Shown: positions 26,825-36,600 of the stretch, piece by piece | Layout: each line of letters opens with the position of its first letter | How positions within the stretch are numbered: the stretch's first letter is position 1 | Origin: an uncultured Roseibium sp. | GTDB lineage: Bacteria; Pseudomonadota; Alphaproteobacteria; Rhizobiales; Stappiaceae | NCBI RefSeq assembly: GCF_947499295.1 | Contig: NZ_CANMNP010000002.1 | Location: 434,001-498,000, forward strand | Direction: 5' to 3' | DNA length: 64,000 bases | Notes under the pieces: model-generated | Told to the model about the DNA's origin: nothing | Seen by the model: the letters and a program-made list of their open reading frames with translations, nothing else | Databases searched by the model: none | Position numbers and translations under genes: made by a program

Positions 26825-27892
26825 ATGGCGCTTGCGGAAACCAATTCAACACGCAGGACACACAATGCACAGGAGAGGGTCTGGTTCGAGCGGATCCCGG
26901 CAAGCTATTGGGTCGTCGGTATCGTCCTCTTGATCATGCCCGCATTTGCAAGCGACTTCGCGCTTTATCAAGTCTTCGGCTGGACCTTCATCCTCGGCAT
27001 GATTTCGCTCAGCCTGATGTTCCTTGGCGGCTATGGCGGCATGGTTAGCCTGGTTCAGATGTCCATCGCAGGCCTTGCCGGCTATATGGTCGCCATATTT
27101 GGTGACAGCGCCATCACCGATATCAGCATGGGTTGGCCCTGGTACGTCGCCATCCCTCTGGCTTTGATCGTTGCCATGTTTTTCGGCACGATTGTCGGCT
27201 CGCTCGCCGTGCGGACCGAGGGCATATACACCATCATGATCACGCTCGCGGTGGCTGCTGCGTTCTTCTATTTCACGCGTCAGAATTATGTCGTGTTTAA
27301 CGGGTTTTCCGGGTTCAACGGCGTTCTGCCACCAGATCTCTTCGGTGTCGACTGGCGGCAAAGCAAGCCATTCTACTACCTGACCCTGTTCTGGGCGACC
27401 GTTGCCTATTTTTCCGTGCTTTACATCTCCCGGGCTCCCTTCGGGCTCGCACTACAAGGTGTACGGGACAATCCGCGCCGGATGGCGGCGTTGGGGTACA
27501 GCGTCAACGCGCACAGGATTGCGGCCTATGCATTTGCCGCGCTGATCGCGGGGACGGGAGGCATTTTGCTGACCTGGCAATCCGCGCAGATTTCGCCGGG
27601 GACGGCGGGAATCGGACCGGCAATCGATATTCTCGTGATTGCCGTTATCGGCGGTATGAGCCGGCCGATCGGCCCCTTTATCGGAGCGTTCATTTACGTC
27701 CTTCTGAAGACCTTCGCCATTGATGTTCTGCTGTCCGTCGGATTGAGCGGAGAACGCTTTCAGCTGCTCATCGGTCTCGGTTTCCTGGCAATTGTCTTCT
27801 TTTCGCCGGACGGTCTGCTCGGACTTTGGGATCGTTGGCAGGAATACCGCAAGCGCGACCCACTCCTCGATCGGCGGGAGGACATGCGTTGA
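26825..27892 (+). CDS. branched-chain-type ABC transporter permease (LivM)
   Basis: A 355-residue permease of the LivM family: a hydrophilic N-terminal 20 residues, then about ten helices, with LGGYGGMVSLVQMSIAGLAGY near residue 67 and the coupling loop FGLALQGVRDNPRRMAALGY near residue 205. GGGGAGG precedes the start. It overlaps the start of the next gene by four bases (TTGA). Confidence 0.88.
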   Translation: MALAETNSTRRTHNAQERVWFERIPASYWVVGIVLLIMPAFASDFALYQVFGWTFILGMISLSLMFLGGYGGMVSLVQMSIAGLAGYMVAIFGDSAITDISMGWPWYVAIPLALIVAMFFGTIVGSLAVRTEGIYTIMITLAVAAAFFYFTRQNYVVFNGFSGFNGVLPPDLFGVDWRQSKPFYYLTLFWATVAYFSVLYISRAPFGLALQGVRDNPRRMAALGYSVNAHRIAAYAFAALIAGTGGILLTWQSAQISPGTAGIGPAIDILVIAVIGGMSRPIGPFIGAFIYVLLKTFAIDVLLSVGLSGERFQLLIGLGFLAIVFFSPDGLLGLWDRWQEYRKRDPLLDRREDMR

Positions 27893-28704
27893 CCCTGCTT
27901 GATCGTGCCAGCTCTTCAGTTTCCGACCGCTTGAGTGCAACCGGCACAGCCAATGCGCTGGAGCTTCGCAACGTCAGCAAGATGTTTGGTGCATTGGCAG
28001 CGCTTTCCGAGATCGACATGACGGTCAAGCCCGGTGAGAGGCGCGCAGTGCTGGGATCCAACGGCGCTGGCAAGACAACGCTGTTCAACTGCATTACCGG
28101 TGACTTCGCCCCGACAACAGGTTCCATCCGCTTTTTTGGCGAGGAAGTCGCAGCGTTCCCGGCTCAGGAACGGATCCGGCGGGGTTTGCGCAGAACCTAT
28201 CAGATATCTCTGCTGTTCACCGGCTTGAGTGTTTTGGACAATGTCTATCTGGCCTGTTGCGGCGTGTCGCGCGGGCGGTTCTCGTTTGTGCGCCCCGGAC
28301 GGGACGACGCCTTGATGGCAAGCGCGGAAAACCTTGTTCAGGTGGTTCATCTGGATGAGCTTCGCGACACCAAGGTGGCCGATCTTTCCTATGGGCAACA
28401 GCGGCAGCTGGAAATAGCCATGGCACTTTCCGGCGCACCGCGTTTCATCCTGTTTGACGAGCCTGCCGCAGGATTGTCACCCACCGAACGGCGCGAACTG
28501 ATCGAGATACTCACAGGTCTTCCCAGCCATATGGGTTTCATCATCATCGAACACGACATGGATGTCGCCCTGCGTGTCGCCGAATCCGTGACGATGATGC
28601 ACAACGGAAGGATCTTCAAAGAAGGCAAACCGGCTGAAATCGAAGACGATGAAGAGGTGCAGGCTCTCTATCTCGGTGGCGAGGAGGGACTTGGGCATGG
28701 CTGA
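27889..28704 (+). CDS. branched-chain-type ABC transporter ATPase (LivG)
   Basis: A 271-residue ATPase. Walker A is GSNGAGKTT, the signature is [15 protein letters not shown], Walker B is [13 protein letters not shown] and the switch His is in IIEHDMDV. I choose the TTG at 27889 as the start because GGGAGG lies 7 bases upstream and TTG overlaps the LivM stop; the only ATG in frame lies deep inside livM. It overlaps the next gene by 8 bases. Confidence 0.88.
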   Translation: MTLLDRASSSVSDRLSATGTANALELRNVSKMFGALAALSEIDMTVKPGERRAVLGSNGAGKTTLFNCITGDFAPTTGSIRFFGEEVAAFPAQERIRRGLRRTYQISLLFTGLSVLDNVYLACCGVSRGRFSFVRPGRDDALMASAENLVQVVHLDELRDTKVADLSYGQQRQLEIAMALSGAPRFILFDEPAAGLSPTERRELIEILTGLPSHMGFIIIEHDMDVALRVAESVTMMHNGRIFKEGKPAEIEDDEEVQALYLGGEEGLGHG

Positions 28705-30862
28705 CCGCTCCGCACCTGCGCTCGAGATCAGAGACCTGAATGTCTACTACGGTCACTCGCATGCCTTGCAGGGTGTCGACCTGACACTTGGCAATGGCGT
28801 TTTGTCCGTCGTTGGGCGCAACGGCATGGGCAAAACGACAACCTGCAAGGCGATCATGGGGCTTGTGCCGGTAGCTTCCGGCACAATCAGTCTGGCGGGC
28901 CGCAACCTTGCCGGTCTGGGCCCGGCGGAAGTCGCCCGGTTGGGTGTTGGATATGTTCCGCAAGGTCGCCGGTTGTGGCGTTCCCTGACGGTAGACGAAC
29001 ACCTGAAACTGGTGGCGCGCAAAGGAGGTGACTGGACCCCAGAACGCGTCTATTCGGTCTTTCCGAGGTTGGCCGAACGCCGCTCGAACGGAGGTGCGCA
29101 GCTTTCCGGCGGTGAGCAACAGATGCTGGCAATCGGACGGGCGCTGCTTCTCAACCCGAAGCTGCTTGTAATGGACGAGCCGACAGAAGGCCTGGCCCCG
29201 GTCATCGTCAATCAGGTTGCCGAGATGCTTGTGCGTCTCGGCCAGGAAGGTGACATCGACGTTCTAGTTATTGAACAGAATATCGGCGTTGCCTGTGCGG
29301 TTGCCGATCAGGTGGCCATCATGGTCAACGGCAAGATCAACAGGATCATGCCATCAGCTCAACTGGCGGCAGATCGGGACCTTCAACAGGCACTCCTGGG
29401 TGTTGGTCGCCATGCGCACGACGAGACCCCGGCACCTGCAAGGGTCTCGGAGACACCGGTGGGAACACCTGCCACCCCTTCCGTTGCCAGGATTTATGTC
29501 TCCAACCCGAAGATCCCCACACGCTGGTCAAAGCCGGTTCCGATCAGAGTGATTGAAAGTTCTGCACGGACAAGCACCGCCGCGGCGATTCCCTCTGCAA
29601 CCGTGACACCATTCTCCGCTCAGCGGGCGAAGGCCGGGGCGACTGTCTATGTGGCAGGAACGCTGGACACCAAGGGTGCGGAGCTCCGCTACCTGCGCGA
29701 TATATTAAAGGCGGAAGACCTGTCCGTTCAGATGATCGATCTTTCGACGAGTGGCAGGCCATCAGGTGCCGAGGTTCCCCCTCATGCGGTCGCAGCATTT
29801 CACCCGCGCGGTGCGAGTGGGGTTTTCACTGGCGACCGCGGTTCTGCTGTCGCTGCCATGACACTTGCATTCGAACGTTGGATGGAGGCCCAGTCGAGCG
29901 TTGCGGGGATCATCTCCGCGGGTGGATCCGGAGGAACGGCCTTGGTCACTCCGGCGATGCGCACGCTGCCGGTGGGCGTCCCAAAGATCATGATTTCAAC
30001 GGTCGCCAGCGGGAATGTCGAGCAATATGTCGGCCCGTCAGACATCATGATGGTGCATTCGGTTGCCGATGTTCAGGGGCTGAATTCAATCACTCGCGAA
30101 GTGCTTGGCAATGGTGCCGGTGCGCTCGCAGGAGCCGTCAAGGCGAGCGCGAAACGCAAGCCTGTTGTGGATGCCAAGCCCGCCGTTGGCCTGACGATGT
30201 TCGGCGTCACGACACCTTGTGTGCAACAGGTCACCGCAGCCTTGGAATATGACTTCGACTGTCTGGTCTTCCATGCCACGGGCGTCGGTGGCCGCTCCAT
30301 GGAAAAACTCATGGACAGCGGCATGCTGGCCGCCATTGTCGACCTCACGACAACGGAAGTCTGCGACAAGGTCGCCGGTGGTGTCTTTGCCGCCAGCGAA
30401 GACCGTTTCGGGGCTTCGATCCGCGCAGGCCTGCCATACATCGGTTCCTGCGGTGCGCTGGACATGGTGAATTTCAATGCACCTGACACAGTTCCGGAAA
30501 GATATCGCGGACGCACATTCTATGAGCACAATCCGCAAATCACCTTGATGCGGACAACGGTTGAGGAAAACGTCGAAATGGGACGCTGGATTGGCCAGCG
30601 TCTCAATGAAATGACCGCACCAGTCCGGTTTTTCATGCCCGAAGGCGGCGTTTCCCTGCTCGATGCTCCAGGCATGGCCTTCCATGACCCTGCCGCCGAC
30701 GAAGCACTATTCAGATCCCTTGAAGACACTGTGCGGCAGACGAGCGAGCGCAGGTTGATCAGGGTGCCCCACAACATCAACGACCCCGAGTTCGCTGATC
30801 TGATCGTCACGACGTTCCGGGGCTTTTATTCCAGCCGGCGCAGCCGAGCAGCAGGAGACTGA
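28697..30862 (+). CDS. LivF-type ABC ATPase fused to a Tm-1-like (UPF0261) domain
   Basis: A 721-residue fusion. Residues 1-235 are a complete LivF ATPase (Walker [10 protein letters not shown] about 41-49, signature LSGGEQQ about 136, Walker [14 protein letters not shown]). A Pro/Thr/Ala/Ser-rich linker spans about 240-310. Residues 313-721 are a Tm-1-like ATP-binding domain, starting [20 protein letters not shown] and containing [15 protein letters not shown] and [19 protein letters not shown] supports the start. The next gene encodes the TIM-barrel partner that is fused to this domain in plant Tm-1. The function of UPF0261 proteins in bacteria is not established; the fusion ties it to transport of the cluster's substrate. 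One continuous frame, no sign of frameshift. Confidence 0.87.
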   Translation: MADRSAPALEIRDLNVYYGHSHALQGVDLTLGNGVLSVVGRNGMGKTTTCKAIMGLVPVASGTISLAGRNLAGLGPAEVARLGVGYVPQGRRLWRSLTVDEHLKLVARKGGDWTPERVYSVFPRLAERRSNGGAQLSGGEQQMLAIGRALLLNPKLLVMDEPTEGLAPVIVNQVAEMLVRLGQEGDIDVLVIEQNIGVACAVADQVAIMVNGKINRIMPSAQLAADRDLQQALLGVGRHAHDETPAPARVSETPVGTPATPSVARIYVSNPKIPTRWSKPVPIRVIESSARTSTAAAIPSATVTPFSAQRAKAGATVYVAGTLDTKGAELRYLRDILKAEDLSVQMIDLSTSGRPSGAEVPPHAVAAFHPRGASGVFTGDRGSAVAAMTLAFERWMEAQSSVAGIISAGGSGGTALVTPAMRTLPVGVPKIMISTVASGNVEQYVGPSDIMMVHSVADVQGLNSITREVLGNGAGALAGAVKASAKRKPVVDAKPAVGLTMFGVTTPCVQQVTAALEYDFDCLVFHATGVGGRSMEKLMDSGMLAAIVDLTTTEVCDKVAGGVFAASEDRFGASIRAGLPYIGSCGALDMVNFNAPDTVPERYRGRTFYEHNPQITLMRTTVEENVEMGRWIGQRLNEMTAPVRFFMPEGGVSLLDAPGMAFHDPAADEALFRSLEDTVRQTSERRLIRVPHNINDPEFADLIVTTFRGFYSSRRSRAAGD

Positions 30863-30864
30863 AC

Positions 30865-31692
30865 ATGTTTGATCGCAGGAAACTTGTTTCCAGGTATCGC
30901 GACATGATCGCCAGGGGCGAGCCGATCATCGGTGGTGGCGCAGGCACCGGATTGTCAGCCAAGGGCGAGGAAGCAGGCGGAATTGACCTGATCGTTATCT
31001 ACAATTCCGGCCGATACAGGATGGCGGGCCGCGGCAGTCTCGCCGGGCTGATGCCTTATGGCGACGCCAATTCGGTGGTGATGGAAATGGCGGGTGAAGT
31101 CTTGCCGGTTGTGCGCAACACACCGGTTCTTGCCGGCGTCTGCGCTTCGGATCCATTCAGGCTCATGGACAAGTTCCTGGACGAGGTCAAAGCGGCCGGA
31201 TTTTCCGGGGTTCAGAACTTTCCGACGGTTGGCCTGATTGACGGCAACTTCCGTGCAAACCTGGAAGAAACCGGCATGTCCTATCAGCTTGAGGTGGACA
31301 TGATCCGGATGGCTCACGAAAAGGATCTTCTGACCACGCCATATGTCTTTGCAACCGAGGATGCGGCCGCGATGGCTGCTGCGGGAGCCGATATCATCGT
31401 CTGTCACCTGGGGCTGACGACTGGCGGCAGTATTGGTGCTGGAACATCCCTCAAACTGGCCGATTGCCCGCAGATCGTCGATGAATGGTCCGAGGCGGCT
31501 CTTGAGGTCAATCCGGAAGCCATTGTTCTGGTCCATGGCGGCCCCGTTGCCATGCCGGACGACGCGGAATTCGTTTTGAAGAATACGCGCAACTGTCACG
31601 GGTTCTACGGCGCGTCTTCAATGGAACGCCTGCCGACCGAAATCGCTCTTGTCGAACAAACCAAAAAATTCAAGGAAATCCGCGGCTCTTGA
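30865..31692 (+). CDS. phosphoenolpyruvate-hydrolase-like TIM-barrel protein (PF09370 type)
   Basis: A 275-residue TIM-barrel protein, with [30 protein letters not shown] at residues 22-50 in several short conserved blocks, [23 protein letters not shown] and [10 protein letters not shown]. This family is often annotated as phosphoenolpyruvate hydrolase-like and is the C-terminal domain of plant Tm-1. It follows the UPF0261 fusion gene by 2 bases with AGGAG in between. The two products probably form one complex. The reaction catalysed is unknown; a C-C or C-O bond cleavage or an isomerase step is possible. Confidence 0.85.
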   Translation: MFDRRKLVSRYRDMIARGEPIIGGGAGTGLSAKGEEAGGIDLIVIYNSGRYRMAGRGSLAGLMPYGDANSVVMEMAGEVLPVVRNTPVLAGVCASDPFRLMDKFLDEVKAAGFSGVQNFPTVGLIDGNFRANLEETGMSYQLEVDMIRMAHEKDLLTTPYVFATEDAAAMAAAGADIIVCHLGLTTGGSIGAGTSLKLADCPQIVDEWSEAALEVNPEAIVLVHGGPVAMPDDAEFVLKNTRNCHGFYGASSMERLPTEIALVEQTKKFKEIRGS

Positions 31693-31713
31693 GCCGGGGA
31701 GGGAGGATCGAAA

Positions 31714-34700
31714 ATGGCTGGTCAGCTCATCGGACAACTGGTGCTGTGGCTCATTCTCGCAGTCATTGTGGTCTTCATCCTCTACTGGGTGATGCATTGG
31801 CTCTATCGGCGGTCGACCAAGGAAGTTGCCTTCGTCCGAACGGGATTCAGGGGAGAGAAGGTCGTGATCGACGGAGGTGCATTCGTCTGGCCGATCATTC
31901 ACGACATCACACCGGTCAACATGAATTCGCTTCAGATGGCGCTGACCCGTGCAAAGGAAGATGCCCTGATTACCAAGGACCGCCTGAGGGTCGATGTCGA
32001 TGCGGAATTCTATGTCCGTGTGGGCCAGACAAAGAAGGCCGTCAGTCTGGCCGCGTCCACATTGGGCCGCCGGACACTTGAGCCTGAGCGCATCCACTCG
32101 TTGTTGACGGGGAAATTCATATCCGCGCTGCGCACCGTTGCGTCCGAGATGACCATGGAAGAACTGCACGAGAACCGGCACGTCTATGTCGACAGGGTTC
32201 TTGAAGCGGCCCAGGTCGGTCTCGACAAGAACGGCCTTGAACTGGAAAGCGTTGCAATCACAGACATCGACCAGACCGGTATTGAATATTTCAACCCGTC
32301 GAACAGGTTCGACGCTGAAGGTCTGACGACTGTCATCAGGGATATCGAAGACAGAAGAAAGCTGCGCAATGACATCGAGCAGGACTCGATGATCCGAATT
32401 CGTACCCGGAACCTGGAAGCGGAAAAGCAGGTTCTCGATATCGAACGAGAAAGCGAGAAGGCGCGACTTGAACAGGAGCGGGAAATTGAGTTCAAGCGGG
32501 CGCAGCAGCACACCGATCTGGTGCGAGAGCGATCCGAGCGAGAAAAGGAAGCTGAACAGGCTTCACTGTTGAGCCGCGAAGCCATCGAGACGGCGCGGAT
32601 CGAAAATGAAAGGCTCATTTCCGAGGCACGGATCGCATCGGAACGCGAAGTCAGGCAAAAGGAGATCGAACGTCAGCGGGTGATCGATGAAGCGGAAATA
32701 ATAACCCGCGAAGCTGTTGAAAAAGCCAGGATCGGTCAGGAAAAGAACCTCACCGAAGAACGCATTCGCACGCAGCAGACCACGGAAGCAGCCGACATCG
32801 CGGCAAAGGAAGCCGTTGAAAAGGCGCGTATTGCTCAGGAACGCACCCTGACCGAAGCCCGGATCGCAAAAGACCGCGAAACCGAAGCGCTTGAAATCGA
32901 ACGCCGTAAAACAATCGAGGAAACCGACATAGCAGCGCGTGAGATCGTGGAGAGGGCAAAGATCGCACAGGAAGACGCGATTACGGAAGCACGTATTGCC
33001 TTCGAGCTTGTTACGCGTGAAAGGGAAATCGAGCGCAATCTGGCAATTGAACAGGCGGAAATCGCGTCGCGCGAAGCCGCAGAAAAACTGCGCGTTGCGC
33101 AAGAGCAGACGGTCAATGCGTCTCGTATCGCGGCCGATCGCGAAACACGCCGCCTTGAAATCGAGCGGCAAAAGGCCCTCGAGGAAGCAGAGATCGCAAG
33201 CCAAAAGGCAACCGAGGCCGCTCGTATCGCGCGGGAGAAATCTCTTTCGGCAGAGCGTATTGCATCCGAACAGGCAACACGCGCACTCCAGATCGAGCAG
33301 CAGCGCGAAATCGAAATCGCCCAGATTGCTGCCCGCGAGGAGACCAACAAGACACGGATTGCCCAGGAAGAGCGGATCAGAAATCTCGAAATTGCCTCCA
33401 ACAAGGCGATAGACGAGGCAGAGATCACCGCACGCGAAGCAGTCGAAAAGGCGCGAATTGCCCAGGACAAGCAGCTCGCCTTCGAGCGGATCGCAGCTCA
33501 GGAAGCAACGGACGGCCGCGACGTTGAACGTCAAACGGCATTGGATGCCGCCACCATTGCCGCCAAGGAGGCAACGGAAGCCAAGCGCATTGCGCAGGAG
33601 AAAGTCATCGCCGCCGAACGGATCGGTTTCGAGCAGGAAACACGTGCTCTTGAAATCGCCCGCAACAGGGCTGTTGAGGAGGCTGAGATTGCCGCACGCG
33701 AAGCTGTAGATGCCACGCGCATCGCGCAGGAAGCCAAAATCGCGTTGCAGCGCATCGAATGCGAAGAAGCCACCAGAGAACGGGATGTCGCCAGAGCGAA
33801 GGCCGTTGAAGCAGCAGAGATTGCAAAAGCCGAGGCGACCGAGGCAGCCCGCATTGCCAAGGAGAAAAAGGTCGCTGCAGAGCGCATTGCCTACGAACAG
33901 GATTTGAGAGAACGCGAGATCGCGCGCAATCGTGCTGTCGATGTCGCCAATATTTCTGCGCAGGAACTGGTCGAAGCCGCTCGCATTGCGCAGGAGAACA
34001 AGTTGCGCACGGCGGAAATCTCCAAAGAAGCCGAAGTCAGAAAACGGGAGATCGAACGCACCGAGGCGATCGAGACTGCAGAAGTTGCCTCACGCAGATC
34101 CGTCGAACAGCTCCGGATTGTCAAGGAGCAGGAAACGACTGCGGAGAAGATCGCCCGCGACGAGAAGATCCGGGCGCTCGAGATCGCTCGCAACCAGGCA
34201 ATCGACCAAGCCCAGGTTGCCGCAGATCAGGCAATCGAGGCTGCAAAGGTCGCCAAGGAAAAGTCCATCGATGCCGAGCGTATCCTTGCCGAGCAGGAAC
34301 TCGATGCGAAGAAGCTGGAGCGCAAGAAAGTGCTCGAGCAGCTCGAGATCTCACGCGTTCAGGCTCTGCGCGAAGCCGAAATCTCCAGCCAGGAAGAGAT
34401 CGAGCGTGCACAGATCGCATCCGAGCGTGGTCTCGACGATGCCAGGATTGGTCATCAGACGGAGCGCAGGCGCCTTGAGATTGCGCGCGAGAAGGCCGTC
34501 GAAAGTGCCCAGATGGACAAGGCCATTGAGCTCTACAAGAAATCGCTCGATGAAAGTGCAGCCGCGGTAGAGGCCGAGGTTGCCAAGGCGCGGGCGACGG
34601 AAGCTGCTGAAAAGGTCAAGACGGCGCAGGAAACGGAAGTCGCAACACGCCGCAAGTCGGTCGATGTGGTTCTAGCGGAAAAGGAAGCAGAGGAGACACG

Positions 34701-35202
34701 TATTGCTGCCGACGCCGAGCGTGTTCGCAAGGCAGTGGAGGCCGAAGCTCAAAAGCTCATCAACGAGGCAGAAAACGTCCTCACCGATGCAGCACGCCAC
34801 TCGCTCTTCAAGCGCAAGATGCTGGAGCATGTGGAAGGAATTGTCTCAGCGTCTGTCAAGCCGCTTGAGAAGATCAACGATATCAAAATCATGCAGTTGG
34901 GCGGAAGCGGAACTTCCGGCCTTGGCTGGGCGGACGGAAATGGCACAGGTACCGGCACCAGCGGTGGTGGAGGTGGCGGCGGCAGTCCGACAGACGAGGT
35001 CATCAACTCGGCACTCCGTTACCGGGTGCAAGCGCCGATGGTGGACAGTCTGCTCAGCGATATCGGGATCGATGGATCCAATCTCGCCAAATCGGACGTG
35101 ATGAGAACCGCCAACGACATGACACGCGCCGCCAATGAGATGAAGCGGCTGAAGGCGGATGACAAACCCAAAGGCCAGACCACTTCCAAGGAGGGCAAGT
35201 GA
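31714..35202 (+). CDS. giant SPFH/flotillin-like protein with about 59 hendecad repeats
   Basis: An 1162-residue protein. Residues 6-30 form a membrane helix; residues about 35-210 are an SPFH (band 7) domain; residues about 283-931 are a continuous series of 11-residue units with Ile, Val or Leu at position 3 and rich in Ala, Arg and Glu, mostly ordered in sets of four (44 residues). A Gly-rich linker (about 1070-1090) and a short C-terminal domain follow. The rod predicts a right-handed coiled coil of roughly 97 nm at 1.5 angstrom per residue. SPFH proteins form rings and scaffolds at membranes. It lies between the Tm-1 pair and SRPBCC/hydroxylase genes, so it may organise those proteins at the membrane. 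Start supported by GGGAGGGAGG. Confidence 0.85.
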   Translation: MAGQLIGQLVLWLILAVIVVFILYWVMHWLYRRSTKEVAFVRTGFRGEKVVIDGGAFVWPIIHDITPVNMNSLQMALTRAKEDALITKDRLRVDVDAEFYVRVGQTKKAVSLAASTLGRRTLEPERIHSLLTGKFISALRTVASEMTMEELHENRHVYVDRVLEAAQVGLDKNGLELESVAITDIDQTGIEYFNPSNRFDAEGLTTVIRDIEDRRKLRNDIEQDSMIRIRTRNLEAEKQVLDIERESEKARLEQEREIEFKRAQQHTDLVRERSEREKEAEQASLLSREAIETARIENERLISEARIASEREVRQKEIERQRVIDEAEIITREAVEKARIGQEKNLTEERIRTQQTTEAADIAAKEAVEKARIAQERTLTEARIAKDRETEALEIERRKTIEETDIAAREIVERAKIAQEDAITEARIAFELVTREREIERNLAIEQAEIASREAAEKLRVAQEQTVNASRIAADRETRRLEIERQKALEEAEIASQKATEAARIAREKSLSAERIASEQATRALQIEQQREIEIAQIAAREETNKTRIAQEERIRNLEIASNKAIDEAEITAREAVEKARIAQDKQLAFERIAAQEATDGRDVERQTALDAATIAAKEATEAKRIAQEKVIAAERIGFEQETRALEIARNRAVEEAEIAAREAVDATRIAQEAKIALQRIECEEATRERDVARAKAVEAAEIAKAEATEAARIAKEKKVAAERIAYEQDLREREIARNRAVDVANISAQELVEAARIAQENKLRTAEISKEAEVRKREIERTEAIETAEVASRRSVEQLRIVKEQETTAEKIARDEKIRALEIARNQAIDQAQVAADQAIEAAKVAKEKSIDAERILAEQELDAKKLERKKVLEQLEISRVQALREAEISSQEEIERAQIASERGLDDARIGHQTERRRLEIAREKAVESAQMDKAIELYKKSLDESAAAVEAEVAKARATEAAEKVKTAQETEVATRRKSVDVVLAEKEAEETRIAADAERVRKAVEAEAQKLINEAENVLTDAARHSLFKRKMLEHVEGIVSASVKPLEKINDIKIMQLGGSGTSGLGWADGNGTGTGTSGGGGGGGSPTDEVINSALRYRVQAPMVDSLLSDIGIDGSNLAKSDVMRTANDMTRAANEMKRLKADDKPKGQTTSKEGK
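32560..34506 (+). repeat. coding 33-bp units (hendecads), mostly in 132-bp sets, in the SPFH gene
   Basis: The protein register is unbroken for about 59 units; DNA identity between units is modest, so the repeat is old and kept at protein level. A typical set of four reads AEIAAREAVDA, TRIAQEAKIAL, QRIECEEATRE, RDVARAKAVEA. Two sets are missing one unit. Confidence 0.85.
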
Positions 35203-35640
35203 ATGGCGCGGGTCTACACCTCATCCGTGATTGATGCCCCCGCAGACAAGGTCTGGGAGCGGATCCGGGACTTCAACGGTCTGCCAAAATGGCATCCGAG
35301 GATACGAGAAAGCCGCATTGAGGAAGCGCTGCCAGCCGACAAGATCGGTTGCATCAGAAACTTCAATCTTCAAAACGGCGACAACATTCGAGAACAGCTG
35401 CTCGGTCTCTCCGACTACGACCTTTTCTACAGCTATTCCATGCTCGAGGGGCCCATGCCGTTGAGCGAATATATCGCGACGTTGCGTCTGACGCCGGTCA
35501 CCGAGGGTGACCGCACATTCATTGAATGGTCGGCGGAGTTTTCCTGCGAACCGGACGTGGAAGACGAGTTGGTCGCCGGCATCGGCACCAATGTCTTTCA
35601 AGGTGGCTTTGAAGCGTTGAAGAGACATTTCGGAGGCTGA
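35203..35640 (+). CDS. SRPBCC-family protein (CoxG/START-like), first copy
   Basis: A 145-residue protein of the SRPBCC (Bet v1/polyketide cyclase) fold: SSVIDAPADKVWERIRDFNGLPKWHP at the N-terminus is the family's first strand-helix block, and the C-terminal helix ends EALKRHFGG. It directly abuts the SPFH stop codon. CoxG, a member of this fold, anchors CO dehydrogenase to the membrane; a similar anchoring or small-ligand role is possible. A paralogue lies at 36154. Confidence 0.82.
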   Translation: MARVYTSSVIDAPADKVWERIRDFNGLPKWHPRIRESRIEEALPADKIGCIRNFNLQNGDNIREQLLGLSDYDLFYSYSMLEGPMPLSEYIATLRLTPVTEGDRTFIEWSAEFSCEPDVEDELVAGIGTNVFQGGFEALKRHFGG

Positions 35641-35676
35641 GTAGCAGGTTCCGCTGTCAAAATGGGAGGAAAGAAG

Positions 35677-36135
35677 ATGAATTTCCAGAAAGTGGTTTTC
35701 GGGTTTGGCTTGATCCTGGGAACATCAAATGCATTGGCGCAGGATCTTCCGCCACTCGAAATTCAACCCAACGCAGAACGGGTAACCTTTGAGCATATCG
35801 ATGCGCTGAACGCCTGCGACTGGAACCGGCTCATGGCGCAATATCCGGAAGAGGTTCTGTTCATTCTTCCAAATGGGGTCTGGATCGAAGGACGTCGCAA
35901 CATCGGAGACGTCTTCGCGGGGTTCTGCAAATCTCGCGAAGATGGTGGCTTCAAGGGCGCAACCTTCATCGCGGAAAAGGTCAAGACCATTGGCGACACT
36001 GTGAATGTCTCCTGGCGTGTCGAGGCAGACTATCTGGCTGAGCCCTACAAGGGAGCGGATGCATATGTAACGCGCGATGGTCTGATGTATGTGCAGGTCA
36101 CAACCTTTGATCCGGCTGACATGAAGTTCAAGTGA
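35677..36135 (+). CDS. exported NTF2/SnoaL-like protein
   Basis: A 152-residue protein with a signal peptide (NFQKVVFGFGLILGTSNALA, cleavage near residue 22) and a domain of about 115 residues like the SnoaL/NTF2 fold (TFEHIDALNACDWNRLMAQYP; VWIEGRRNIGDVFAGFC). The start at 35677 has GGGAGG upstream; an ATG 15 bases earlier would destroy the signal's n-region and overlap that site. Function unknown; it may bind the substrate or a product in the periplasm. Confidence 0.7.
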   Translation: MNFQKVVFGFGLILGTSNALAQDLPPLEIQPNAERVTFEHIDALNACDWNRLMAQYPEEVLFILPNGVWIEGRRNIGDVFAGFCKSREDGGFKGATFIAEKVKTIGDTVNVSWRVEADYLAEPYKGADAYVTRDGLMYVQVTTFDPADMKFK

Positions 36136-36153
36136 AAACAGAAAGTTAGCGCC

Positions 36154-36597
36154 GTGGTCAAGGTTGTTCGCAGCACAATAGTGAAGGCACCGATCGAAGC
36201 TGTGTGGGATGTCCTGCGCGATTTCAACGGCCACGATCGCTGGCATCCGGCAGTGGCGTCCAGCCAGATAGAGCGGGGTGGGAGTTCCGACAGGGTTGGC
36301 GCTGTCCGGCGCTTCAGGCTGAAGGACGGATCTGAACTCAGAGAGCAGCTTCTGACACTCTCCGATCTGGAACAGACCTTCTCCTATTGCCTTCTGGATA
36401 CGCCCATTCCGCTTTTCAACTATGTCGCCCATGTCCGTTTGTCACCGGTCACGGACGACGACACCACGCTTTGGGAATGGCAAAGCCGGTTCGACACCCC
36501 GGCGGGCCGCAACAAGGAGCTTGCGGCCCTCGTCGGCGATGAAATCTATGTCGCCGGCTTTAAAGCCGTATCGGACTTTATGGGACTGGAGGCCTAA
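36154..36597 (+). CDS. SRPBCC-family protein, second copy
   Basis: A 147-residue paralogue of the protein at 35203: IVKAPIEAVWDVLRDFNGHDRWHP and LREQLLTLSDLEQTFSY line up with the first copy's blocks. It starts with GTG. Two paralogous SRPBCC genes flanking an NTF2-like gene, just before the hydroxylase subunits, suggests separate anchoring or ligand roles for the two. Confidence 0.82.
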   Translation: MVKVVRSTIVKAPIEAVWDVLRDFNGHDRWHPAVASSQIERGGSSDRVGAVRRFRLKDGSELREQLLTLSDLEQTFSYCLLDTPIPLFNYVAHVRLSPVTDDDTTLWEWQSRFDTPAGRNKELAALVGDEIYVAGFKAVSDFMGLEA

Positions 36598-36600
36598 CAG

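Noticed and set aside
32563..33534. Minus-strand frame of 323 codons opposite the SPFH hendecad region
   Set aside because: It arises from the repetitive codons of the plus-strand rod; its Cys/Phe/Leu-rich composition is an artefact.
32560..34506. Regular DNA repeat that might be a CRISPR array or minisatellite
   Set aside because: The period is set by 33-bp coding units with variable DNA sequence; there are no constant repeats with unique spacers.
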